Below, piece by piece: positions 16,731 through 24,915 of a stretch of DNA of 64,000 nt. The stretch spans positions 855,743 through 919,742 of the forward strand of contig NZ_JANSUY010000001.1 of NCBI RefSeq assembly GCF_024741135.1, written 5' to 3'. This DNA is from Aquiflexum gelatinilyticum (GTDB taxonomy: Bacteria > Bacteroidota > Bacteroidia > Cytophagales > Cyclobacteriaceae). The first letter of the stretch is position 1; each line of letters begins with the position of its first letter. The position numbers and the translations under genes were made by a program. The notes beneath the pieces were generated by a model. It did not search any database. It had not been told where the DNA came from and saw only the letters and a list, made by a program, of their open reading frames with translations.

Positions 16731-19700
16731 ATGAAAAATAATCTACAGAAGATAATATATATGTTATCCAAATTCTTCCTATACGGGTTTATTGTCCAGT
16801 TGCTTGTACTCAATTTTACATTTGCTACAAATGCCAACGGACAATACAAAAGCATAGATGAGGTAAGTATCAATTTCCAAAAGAAGTCTTACAGCCTCGG
16901 TCAGTTTTTTAAGCAAATAGAAGGTCAGACTTCTTTCAGGTTTTCTTTTGACAAAAGAGATGTTGATGCTTCGATTCCAATTGTCCTCACCCAAAAGGAA
17001 GGGACAGTTGAAGAGTTTTTAAAAGAAGCAGCAGTACAGACAACCCTTTCTTTTCGTCAAATCAATAACAACATAGACGTCAGAAAGGAGACCACGCCAA
17101 AGCCGATGGTGAGTTCCGAAAGAGTGGAAATTACTGTTTCAGGGATTGTATATGATGATTTAGGGTTGCCATTGCCAGGTGTGACCGTACTACTTGAAGG
17201 AAAAGGAACAGGGACGGTTACCGACATTGATGGCAAATATTCCCTCTTGGCAGAGCAGGGTGATGTTTTGGTTTTCTCATTTGTGGGATTTGTCAAGCAA
17301 TCAGTTACCATCGGCACTTCCAATATTATCAATGTCAATCTTGTCCAAGACACTGATTCTTTGGAAGAATTTGTAGTCATAGGTTATGGTGCATTGAGGG
17401 AAAAGGACCTTACCTCTGCCATCACCACCATCAAATCAGATGTGATCGTAAAAACGCCTGCAGCCAATGCTATGCAATCTTTGCAGGGACGTGTGGCAGG
17501 TGTTCAGATTGTCAGCAATGGAGCACCGGGTGCAAGTCCGACAGTTAGGGTTAGAGGGGTAGGTTCCTTTGAAGGTAATGCAGCACCACTTTATGTGGTA
17601 GATGGCATGTTTTTCGAAAACATTGACTTTCTTAATCCAAATGACATCGAAACCATTTCTGTTTTGAAAGACGCTTCTGCTTCAGCAATCTATGGTGTCA
17701 GGGCTTCTAACGGGGTGGTTTTGATTGAGACCAAATCCGGCGGATATAACCAAAAAACCGAAATCGTCTACGATGGCTACTATGGGATGCAGGTTCCTCA
17801 GAATGTATTGAAAATGGCCAATACACAGCAGTTTGTCCAATATGTAAATGAAACAGGGGCACCTGCGGACATCGCTTTTGTCAACAATGCCATGCAACGA
17901 TATGGCAGAAGCCGTATCGATCCCAACCTTCCTGACGTCAATACAGATTGGTATGCGGAAATCATGAGTCCGGCCGCCATCCAAAATCACAATCTTTCTT
18001 TCAATGGAGGTGGTGAAAAGACAAGGTACTCCATAGGAGCAAGTTATTTTGACCAAAAAGGCCTTCTTAACGATACAAGAAACGAATTCAAAAGGATCAA
18101 TTTTAGAACAAAAATTGATTCAGATATAAATGACCGTTTAACTGTTGGGACTAATTTCAATTTCAGCGTCGCCCAACAATTCAATGGAGATGATGGAGCA
18201 TGGTTTAGGTCTTATTTTGCTGTTCCGATCATTCCTGTTTTTGACCCCCTCAATGCGAATGCATCACCATTCCAACTGTCGAATGCGCAACAGATCGGAT
18301 ACAGGGGAAATCAAAACCCATTCTATAGCTTATTGTATTCGGACAATAGAAATCAAATCGGAAAGGTTTTGGGAAATATTTATGGAAACATAGAGATTAT
18401 CCCAAGCAAGCTTTCTTTCAAAACTGCATACAATTACAGTTTGGAAGTAGTCAATACCAGGAATGTCGGATTTGATTATAATGATGGAGTGACAGCTTTT
18501 CAATCTTCCATCAGAAGACAGAATTTCTCAGGCTTTGATCAGATTTGGGATAACTTCTTCACTTACACCGATAACTTTGATAAGCACAATATCACCGCTG
18601 TGGTAGGTCAATCATTCCGGAGTGAATACAGCGAAATCCTCTTTGCCCGAGGTACAGGCATCACGCCAATTCCGGACAGAAGCCGGGAGCACTTTTGGTA
18701 TATTGACAATGCCACAAATATCGACATCAACGATGTAGGTGATGGGGGTGGAAATACCATCAATTCCCGATTATTCTTCATGTCTTATTTTGCTAGGTTA
18801 GCCTACAATTTCGATGACAAGTACTTGGTCTATGGAACTTTCAGAAGAGATGGTAATAATAAATTTCAAAAGAAATGGGGTAATTTTGCCACTATAGGTG
18901 CCGGTTGGGTATTGTCCTCTGAGGATTTTTTCAATGTCAGTGGTATAGACTTTCTCAAGCTGAGAGCATCTTGGGGACAGCTTGGTAATGATGGCATCCG
19001 ACCTTCAGTAGGTGCACCGACATTGGGTGAAACCAACACAGCCATCAACGATGTATTGACTATCGGTAGAAATCTGAACCCAACTTTTGACTTGATCGAT
19101 CAATGGGAAACTACTGTGGAGCAGAACTTTGGATTGACTTCAAGATTCTTTGAAAACAGACTTTCTCTTGAGATGGATTATTTTATCCGTGACACTAGAA
19201 ACCTTGCTGTCAGTATCATTCCGCCTGTTTTCAGAGCTACCGAAAGAAGGTCAGTAGGTGAAATCAGGAACCAAGGAATAGAAGTAACCCTTAATTGGGA
19301 AACCAGATTGAACGAAAATTTCTCTTATTTCATTGGTGGTAATTTCGCCACATTGAAGAATGAGGTCCGGGGACTTGGTGGAGCAGATGGCTTGGATGGC
19401 GGTTCTGCCGAATTCCGACAGAGATCGATCATCGGTCAGCCTTTTCAAGCCTTTTATGGTTATCAGGTCAATGGTGTTTTTCAAAATCAAGAGCAGATCA
19501 ACAACAGTGGCTACACGCCTGAATTTATCGCTTCTACCAATTTGGTACCAGGAGATTTCAATTTCAAAGACCAAAACGGTGATGGAGTCATCAATGACCA
19601 GGATAGGGTGGTGTTAGGTTCCTTTTTACCAAAATTGACCTATGGCTTCAATATGGGTTTCACCTTCAAAAACTTTGATTTTGCAGCTTTGATCCAAGGA

Positions 19701-20105
19701 CAGTCAGGTTATGATATCCTTAACAGGAAAAGAGGGGAAATCATATTTACAAACGATACCAACCTTGATGCCGAATTGATCGAAAACTTGTGGAGAGGCG
19801 AAGGTACTTCAAACAAATACCCTTCTGCAGCAGGTTTGAGAAAAGGTTGGAACCAGAATATGAGTGACTATTTTGTTGAAGACGGTTCATACTTCAGAAT
19901 CCAAAATGTCAGATTATCCTATTCTATTCTAGAAAAGCAGCTTTTTGGCCTATTGATGCCAAATACAAGGGTGACCTTTACCGCAGAAAGACCGCTGACG
20001 ATCTTCAATTACAACGGGTTTAATCCAGAGGTGGCAAATGGAATTGACCGTCAGGTGTATCCGATTCCTGCCATCTATACTTTGGGTCTGAATATCAAAC
20101 TCTAA
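16731..20105 (+). CDS. SusC/RagA-like TonB-dependent outer-membrane transporter with STN domain
   Basis: A 1124-residue TonB-dependent transporter, long because it carries a signalling extension. In order: signal peptide (about 1-38), STN domain (about 45-120, YSLGQFFKQIEGQTSFRFSFDKRDVD), carboxypeptidase-regulatory-like beta-sandwich (about 130-215, VTVLLEGKGTGTVTDIDGKYSL), the SusC-specific EEFVVIGYGALREKDLT TonB-box region, plug (about 225-345, with VRVRGVGSFEGNAAPLYVVDG), then the beta-barrel to a C-terminal NIKL. It imports oligosaccharides captured by SusD. The STN domain ties it to the FecR protein just upstream. SusD follows after 12 nt. The substrate is inferred from the GH144 and GH3 genes to be beta-1,2-gluco-oligosaccharide. 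Confidence 0.95.
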   Translation: MKNNLQKIIYMLSKFFLYGFIVQLLVLNFTFATNANGQYKSIDEVSINFQKKSYSLGQFFKQIEGQTSFRFSFDKRDVDASIPIVLTQKEGTVEEFLKEAAVQTTLSFRQINNNIDVRKETTPKPMVSSERVEITVSGIVYDDLGLPLPGVTVLLEGKGTGTVTDIDGKYSLLAEQGDVLVFSFVGFVKQSVTIGTSNIINVNLVQDTDSLEEFVVIGYGALREKDLTSAITTIKSDVIVKTPAANAMQSLQGRVAGVQIVSNGAPGASPTVRVRGVGSFEGNAAPLYVVDGMFFENIDFLNPNDIETISVLKDASASAIYGVRASNGVVLIETKSGGYNQKTEIVYDGYYGMQVPQNVLKMANTQQFVQYVNETGAPADIAFVNNAMQRYGRSRIDPNLPDVNTDWYAEIMSPAAIQNHNLSFNGGGEKTRYSIGASYFDQKGLLNDTRNEFKRINFRTKIDSDINDRLTVGTNFNFSVAQQFNGDDGAWFRSYFAVPIIPVFDPLNANASPFQLSNAQQIGYRGNQNPFYSLLYSDNRNQIGKVLGNIYGNIEIIPSKLSFKTAYNYSLEVVNTRNVGFDYNDGVTAFQSSIRRQNFSGFDQIWDNFFTYTDNFDKHNITAVVGQSFRSEYSEILFARGTGITPIPDRSREHFWYIDNATNIDINDVGDGGGNTINSRLFFMSYFARLAYNFDDKYLVYGTFRRDGNNKFQKKWGNFATIGAGWVLSSEDFFNVSGIDFLKLRASWGQLGNDGIRPSVGAPTLGETNTAINDVLTIGRNLNPTFDLIDQWETTVEQNFGLTSRFFENRLSLEMDYFIRDTRNLAVSIIPPVFRATERRSVGEIRNQGIEVTLNWETRLNENFSYFIGGNFATLKNEVRGLGGADGLDGGSAEFRQRSIIGQPFQAFYGYQVNGVFQNQEQINNSGYTPEFIASTNLVPGDFNFKDQNGDGVINDQDRVVLGSFLPKLTYGFNMGFTFKNFDFAALIQGQSGYDILNRKRGEIIFTNDTNLDAELIENLWRGEGTSNKYPSAAGLRKGWNQNMSDYFVEDGSYFRIQNVRLSYSILEKQLFGLLMPNTRVTFTAERPLTIFNYNGFNPEVANGIDRQVYPIPAIYTLGLNIKL

Positions 20106-20117
20106 ACCGAAAAAATC

Positions 20118-21659
20118 ATGAGAACTTCAAAACATATAAAATATATACTGTCCATGGCAATGGTGATTTTCTTCACCACTTCCTGTTCAGATCTCTTGGA
20201 CGAACCCCTAGAAAACCAGATTATAGCAGAGAACACTGACTATACTCAGTCTGAAAATATGGTCTTGATGCTATATGGTGCCTATGCTGAATTGAATTCA
20301 CTTCAGTGGGAAACACTTCCTATCATAGCTGTAAGAGGAGATGATGTCAATGCAGCTGGAGATCAGTTTCCATTGCTAGAAACAGATGCATTCAGATACA
20401 ATAGAAATTTTTGGATGTACAATTCGACTTGGCTAAACCTTTACACTGATCTGCTTTATTGGCATGGTGCCATGGAAGAAATCCAAAAATACCAAGACGC
20501 CGGTGCAAGTGCCACTACTGCGCAGCAGTACATTGCTGAAATCAAAGTAATGAGGTCATTTGAATTGCTTCAGCTGGCAAGACTTTGGGGCAATATCCTG
20601 ATTACAAGATCTTCCCAGCCAAGTGATTTGTTCAACGTGGAGGTGTCTACATTCCAGGAAGTAATGCAGCATATTTCGGAGCAGATGGATGAAGCTATTC
20701 CACTGTTGCCTGCAGTCCATCCCAATCAGCGTTCTGATGTAAGAGGTGGTATCACCAGATTTACAGCTTTGGCGGTCAAGGCAATGGCCAATCTGGAATT
20801 GAAAGATTACCAAGCTGTGGCAGATGCCACCGGACAGGTCATCAGTAGTGGTTTGTTTGAACTGGAGCCTGATTACTACCAATTGTTCAAAATTCCGGGA
20901 AAATTAAATAATGAAAATGTTCTGGAACTTCAATACTCTGATTTTGGGACACCGACAGGTACTTCGACACGTTATCTATGGGATTTCTTTGGACCGGCAA
21001 GCTGGACTCCGGCAAGATCAGGTGCAGGTGGAGGATGGGGTTTCTGGGAGCCAAGCCAGAAATACATCAAGTTTATGCTTCAGAGAGGAGAGCAGGAAAG
21101 AATTCAGACTTCAGTCTTATTTACTCCTGCCGGCATGGCGGCCATTCAGGCAGATCCAAACTTTGCCACTTTGCCAAGCTGGGTTTCCAATGTGACACCT
21201 GATGGTGATGTATTCAACAACCACCCAAGGTACCTTTTCTTAAGTGGTAAGTTTTATTTGCCTTCTACCCAACTGACCCAAGGAAGATTTACCTATGGTG
21301 AAAATAAAAATCTTCCTGTCATCAGGTATTCGGAAATCTTGCTGATGCATGCAGAAGCATTGGTCAGCGGAGCAAACAGTTCGGTGAGATCAGCTGATGC
21401 CGCCGTCAATGAGGTAAGGGCGAGAGTAGGGTTGAATCCCATTTCAGGAGCAAACCTTGACGTAGTTTTGGATGAAAAATATGCGGAGTTTGGTACAGAG
21501 TGGGGTATCAGATTCTATGATCTGGTAAGACATGGACGTACTACAGAGTTGAATTATGATGGCAGAAACTTCCAGTTGAATATCCATAGGTTCCTGCCTT
21601 ATCCTCTTGAGCAGCAAGATATATTGCCGCAAATCAAAGGAGCTTCAAATCAGGGATAG
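20118..21659 (+). CDS. SusD/RagB-like outer-membrane glycan-binding lipoprotein
   Basis: A 513-residue lipoprotein (lipobox TTSCS near residue 23, followed by DLLDEPLENQ, the usual SusD opening). The TPR-like N-terminal SusD domain includes KVMRSFELLQLARLWGNILI near 145, and the C-terminal RagB/SusD domain includes LPVIRYSEILLMHAEAL near 400 and the RFYDLVRHGR block near 470. It forms the lid on the SusC barrel and binds oligosaccharide at the cell surface. It is 12 nt downstream of SusC and 27 nt upstream of the surface glycan-binding protein, so these three are one transcript. Confidence 0.95.
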   Translation: MRTSKHIKYILSMAMVIFFTTSCSDLLDEPLENQIIAENTDYTQSENMVLMLYGAYAELNSLQWETLPIIAVRGDDVNAAGDQFPLLETDAFRYNRNFWMYNSTWLNLYTDLLYWHGAMEEIQKYQDAGASATTAQQYIAEIKVMRSFELLQLARLWGNILITRSSQPSDLFNVEVSTFQEVMQHISEQMDEAIPLLPAVHPNQRSDVRGGITRFTALAVKAMANLELKDYQAVADATGQVISSGLFELEPDYYQLFKIPGKLNNENVLELQYSDFGTPTGTSTRYLWDFFGPASWTPARSGAGGGWGFWEPSQKYIKFMLQRGEQERIQTSVLFTPAGMAAIQADPNFATLPSWVSNVTPDGDVFNNHPRYLFLSGKFYLPSTQLTQGRFTYGENKNLPVIRYSEILLMHAEALVSGANSSVRSADAAVNEVRARVGLNPISGANLDVVLDEKYAEFGTEWGIRFYDLVRHGRTTELNYDGRNFQLNIHRFLPYPLEQQDILPQIKGASNQG

Positions 21660-21686
21660 AAATTTGTCAATCAAAAATCTGAAAAA

Positions 21687-22769
21687 ATGAAAAATATAAA
21701 ATTATCAATCATAGGATTGCTTTTGGTCAGCTTTGGCTGTACCGATAGTTACATAGATGAAATAGTAAGGGTTGATCCGGGACCGGATGTAACTGCTCCG
21801 GAGGTGAATATCAGTTTTCCTCTTGAAGGTACTTTGATAAGGGTAGTGGAGGACGTCACTCCGATAAACATCAATTTTGAAATCTTGGATGACATCGAAA
21901 TCGAATCTATCCAAGTAAGTTTGGATGGGACGCAAATTGCTTCATTTGAGGAATTCTTGGATTTCAGAAGATTTGTCAAAACCTACACTTATCCAAATCT
22001 TTCCAATGGCAACCATGTCCTGACCATTACAGGAAAAGATACCTCCGGAAAAACGACCACCAAAACGGTCAATTTTGAAAAAGTGGAACCTTATACTCCT
22101 GTATATGATGGGGAAATTTTCTACCTTCCATTTGATGGAGATTACACGGAATTGGTCACTATCACCAATCCGACTGTAAACGGTAATCCGGGATTTGCCG
22201 GAGGGGTAATTGGAATGGCTTATTCAGGAGCTAACAATGCCAATATCGCATTCCCAACTACAAACTTGCAGAACCCTGAATTCAGTGCTGTATTTTGGTA
22301 TAAAGTAAATGGATCACCTGACCGTGCAGGGATCATGGTGATGGGTCCACCGGACACTAATAATCCAAATAATATGAACAACAGAACAGGAGGTTTCAGA
22401 TTATTTAGGGAAAATGCGGGTGGCAAACAAAGAGTAAAACTGAATGTAGGCAATGGTTCATCAGACAATTGGTTTGATGGAGGTCCTGCTGCAGATATCG
22501 ATCCTGCAGCCGGAGAGTGGGCGCACGTGGCATTCACCATCTCAGGAAGCAGTTGTGCTGTATACATCAATGGACAGGTGGCTAGCCAAGGTAATTTTTC
22601 AGGTGTGAGTTGGGCAGGATGTAATATCCTTTCTATAGCTTCCGGTTCACCCAGATTTACTGAATGGGGACACTTGTCAGATGGAAGTTTGTTTGATGAG
22701 CTCCGAATTTTCAATAAGGCGCTTACCCAAACAGAAATCCAAACCATCATCGCAGCCGAAAAACCATAA
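21687..22769 (+). CDS. Surface glycan-binding lipoprotein with Ig-like and LamG domains
   Basis: A 360-residue lipoprotein (lipobox FGCT, Cys18). Residues about 35-132 form a bacterial Ig-like domain (PEVNISFPLEGTLIRV ... HVLTITGKDTSGKTT), and about 142-355 a laminin-G-like/concanavalin-like lectin domain (FDGDYTEL, FSAVFWYKV, EWAHVAFTISGSSCAVYINGQ, FDELRIFNKALTQTEI). No catalytic residues of a glycosidase are recognisable. Position after SusD is where surface glycan-binding proteins are normally encoded, so it probably holds the polysaccharide near the GH144 enzyme. A strong hairpin terminator follows immediately. Confidence 0.88.
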   Translation: MKNIKLSIIGLLLVSFGCTDSYIDEIVRVDPGPDVTAPEVNISFPLEGTLIRVVEDVTPININFEILDDIEIESIQVSLDGTQIASFEEFLDFRRFVKTYTYPNLSNGNHVLTITGKDTSGKTTTKTVNFEKVEPYTPVYDGEIFYLPFDGDYTELVTITNPTVNGNPGFAGGVIGMAYSGANNANIAFPTTNLQNPEFSAVFWYKVNGSPDRAGIMVMGPPDTNNPNNMNNRTGGFRLFRENAGGKQRVKLNVGNGSSDNWFDGGPAADIDPAAGEWAHVAFTISGSSCAVYINGQVASQGNFSGVSWAGCNILSIASGSPRFTEWGHLSDGSLFDELRIFNKALTQTEIQTIIAAEKP

Positions 22770-22794
22770 TCTTAACACAAGTTTCTATTAATTG

Positions 22795-22829
22795 AATGAG
22801 GATTCCTAAAGTCAGGAATCCTCATTTTT
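22795..22829 (+). terminator. Intrinsic terminator inside the PUL, directly before the GH144 gene
   Basis: A 13-bp perfect stem (aatgaggattcct with its complement) around aaagtc, then a T run. It lies 26 nt after the glycan-binding protein stop and only 12 nt before the GH144 ATG. It would attenuate transcription from susCD into the hydrolase genes. Confidence 0.88.
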
Positions 22830-22841
22830 CTGTCTTCGTTT

Positions 22842-24800
22842 ATGAAAAAGCTCCTTTTTTTATTTTATGTCCTTTTGATTTTCAGTTGTGATGAAAAAGA
22901 AACGGATGCTACAGCATTAACACTTGATAAAGTAGAAATCGGAGACATACAGATTAATCTGACTGGGACAATCTCCGAGAATCTACCTTTTGACCGTCCC
23001 ATTACTTTGGGTTTTTCTTTACCTATAGATCCATCTACGGCTGCAAATTCTATTTTTCTTCTTGAAAATAACCAAGCAGTAGACATTAGCATTAGCTTTA
23101 ATTCCGGGAATAAAAACGTTGTGATTTTCCCTGTAGGTATCCTGAAAACAAACACAGAATATACCATTTCTATATCAGGAGGTATTAAAGGAACTAACAA
23201 TAGTACATTTGCTGGTAAAGAAATCAAATTCAAAACCAATGCAGGAGACCTTCAGATTCTTTCTTTGGTTTTTGAAAATTCCGAACAAACCAAAACAGGC
23301 AAGACAGTCAATGTTCCTTTGAATTTTTCGCTGAACATAGATTTTTCCGGTCCTGTCCACCAACAATCTTTGATTTCAGCCACCAAAATTACTGGTGCTT
23401 CCGTACCGAATCTTCAATTTGCTTTTTCCGATAATGACAAAAAAGTTACTATTACTAGTTCAGCGCTATTGAATGATTTGACCAAGTTCACTTTCGAAAT
23501 ATCCAATGCATTGAAAGGTGCCGAAGGTCAAGGATTTGCCGGAGTAAAAAAAGAATTCTTCACAAGTCATCGCCCGGACAATGCTTTTCCTGTTATTTCT
23601 GAAGAAGAATTGCTCACTAAAGTACAGGAGCAAACCTTCCGGTATTTTTGGGATTTTGCCCATCCCAACAGCGGTATGGCAAGGGAAAGGAACACCTCAG
23701 GAAATCTTGTGACTTCTGGAGGAACAGGATTTGGCTTGATGGCTATTTTGGTAGGGATAGAAAGAGGATTCATCACCCGCCAACAGGGCATTGAAAGGAT
23801 TGTCAAAATCACAGATTTTCTTGGGCAGGCAGACCGCTTCCATGGCGCTTGGGCCCATTGGATGGATGGGAATACCGGAAAAGTAATCCCTTTCAGTGCC
23901 AAAGACAACGGAGGGGATTTGGTAGAAACAGGATTGTTGGTACAGGGATTATTGACTGTCAAGGCCTATTTGAATCCAGGTATTCATTCGGAAAATTCTT
24001 TGACCGAGAAAATAGATGTGCTATGGCGGGGTGTGGAGTGGGATTGGTACACCCGCGGAGGTCAGGATATTTTGTATTGGCATTGGTCACCGGAATTTGG
24101 TTGGGACATGAACCTACCCATCCGTGGATACAACGAATCACTCATTGTCTATGTTTTGGGAGCAGCTTCACCGACGCATCCCATTGATTTGTCAGTGTAT
24201 GAAAAAGGCTGGGCAAACAACGGGGCCATGAGAAATGGAAAAATGTTTTATCAGATTCCTTTGCCATTGGGATATGATTTTGGCGGGCCTCTCTTTTTTG
24301 CCCATTATTCGTTTCTCGGATTGGATCCCAGAAACCTTTCTGACCAATATGCCAATTATTGGATCCAGAATGTAAACCATTCCCGAATCAACCAAGCCCA
24401 TGCCATCAGCAATCCACTTGGTTTTGCAGGTTACTCGGAGTCAAGTTGGGGATTGACAGCAAGTGATAACCATCTCGGATATAACGCCCATTCTCCGACA
24501 AATGACCTTGGGGTGATTTCGCCCACCGCGGCTTTGTCCTCTTTTCCTTACACGCCGACCGAGTCCATGAAGGCGCTCCAATTTTTCTATTACAAAATGG
24601 GAGAAAAGCTTTGGGGACAATACGGATTTTATGATGCATTCAATATTTCCGAACAGTGGTACGCCGATTCGTATTTGGCCATAGACCAAGGTCCGATTAT
24701 CATCATGATAGAAAATCACCGATCTGGTTTATTATGGGATTTGTTTATGAAGGATCAGGAAGTTCGTGCTGGATTGGATAAGCTTGGGTTTAAATATTAA
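22842..24800 (+). CDS. GH144-like endo-beta-1,2-glucanase lipoprotein with N-terminal Ig-like domains
   Basis: A 652-residue lipoprotein (lipobox FSCD, Cys16). Two Big_5/Ig-like domains (about 28-130 and 135-240) precede an (alpha/alpha)6-type domain from about 250 to the end. This domain carries the glycoamylase-family signature: EEELLTKVQEQTFRYFWDFAHPNSGMARERN, GGTGFGLMAILVGIERGFITR, then DILYWHWSPEFGW and SYLAIDQGPIIIMIENHRSGLLW. The family (PF10091) contains GH144 endo-beta-1,2-glucanases from Bacteroidota. Such an enzyme would cut linear or cyclic beta-1,2-glucan to sophoro-oligosaccharides at the cell surface or in the periplasm. It is followed by a GH3 gene. Family placement is firm, specificity is inferred. 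Confidence 0.88.
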   Translation: MKKLLFLFYVLLIFSCDEKETDATALTLDKVEIGDIQINLTGTISENLPFDRPITLGFSLPIDPSTAANSIFLLENNQAVDISISFNSGNKNVVIFPVGILKTNTEYTISISGGIKGTNNSTFAGKEIKFKTNAGDLQILSLVFENSEQTKTGKTVNVPLNFSLNIDFSGPVHQQSLISATKITGASVPNLQFAFSDNDKKVTITSSALLNDLTKFTFEISNALKGAEGQGFAGVKKEFFTSHRPDNAFPVISEEELLTKVQEQTFRYFWDFAHPNSGMARERNTSGNLVTSGGTGFGLMAILVGIERGFITRQQGIERIVKITDFLGQADRFHGAWAHWMDGNTGKVIPFSAKDNGGDLVETGLLVQGLLTVKAYLNPGIHSENSLTEKIDVLWRGVEWDWYTRGGQDILYWHWSPEFGWDMNLPIRGYNESLIVYVLGAASPTHPIDLSVYEKGWANNGAMRNGKMFYQIPLPLGYDFGGPLFFAHYSFLGLDPRNLSDQYANYWIQNVNHSRINQAHAISNPLGFAGYSESSWGLTASDNHLGYNAHSPTNDLGVISPTAALSSFPYTPTESMKALQFFYYKMGEKLWGQYGFYDAFNISEQWYADSYLAIDQGPIIIMIENHRSGLLWDLFMKDQEVRAGLDKLGFKY

Positions 24801-24915
24801 TGGATCTTCAGCATTTCAAAAAATTGATAAAGGAAATGCCTCTATAAATCCCGATATTAGATTGGTATTCTATGTAGTAAGATTTTGTTTAGCACACCTT
24901 AAAATAACCATCAAG

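Noticed and set aside
24766..24915. Longer N-terminus of the GH3 gene overlapping GH144
   Set aside because: The extension is coding DNA of GH144 and intergenic sequence read in another frame; ATG 24916 gives a lipoprotein signal.
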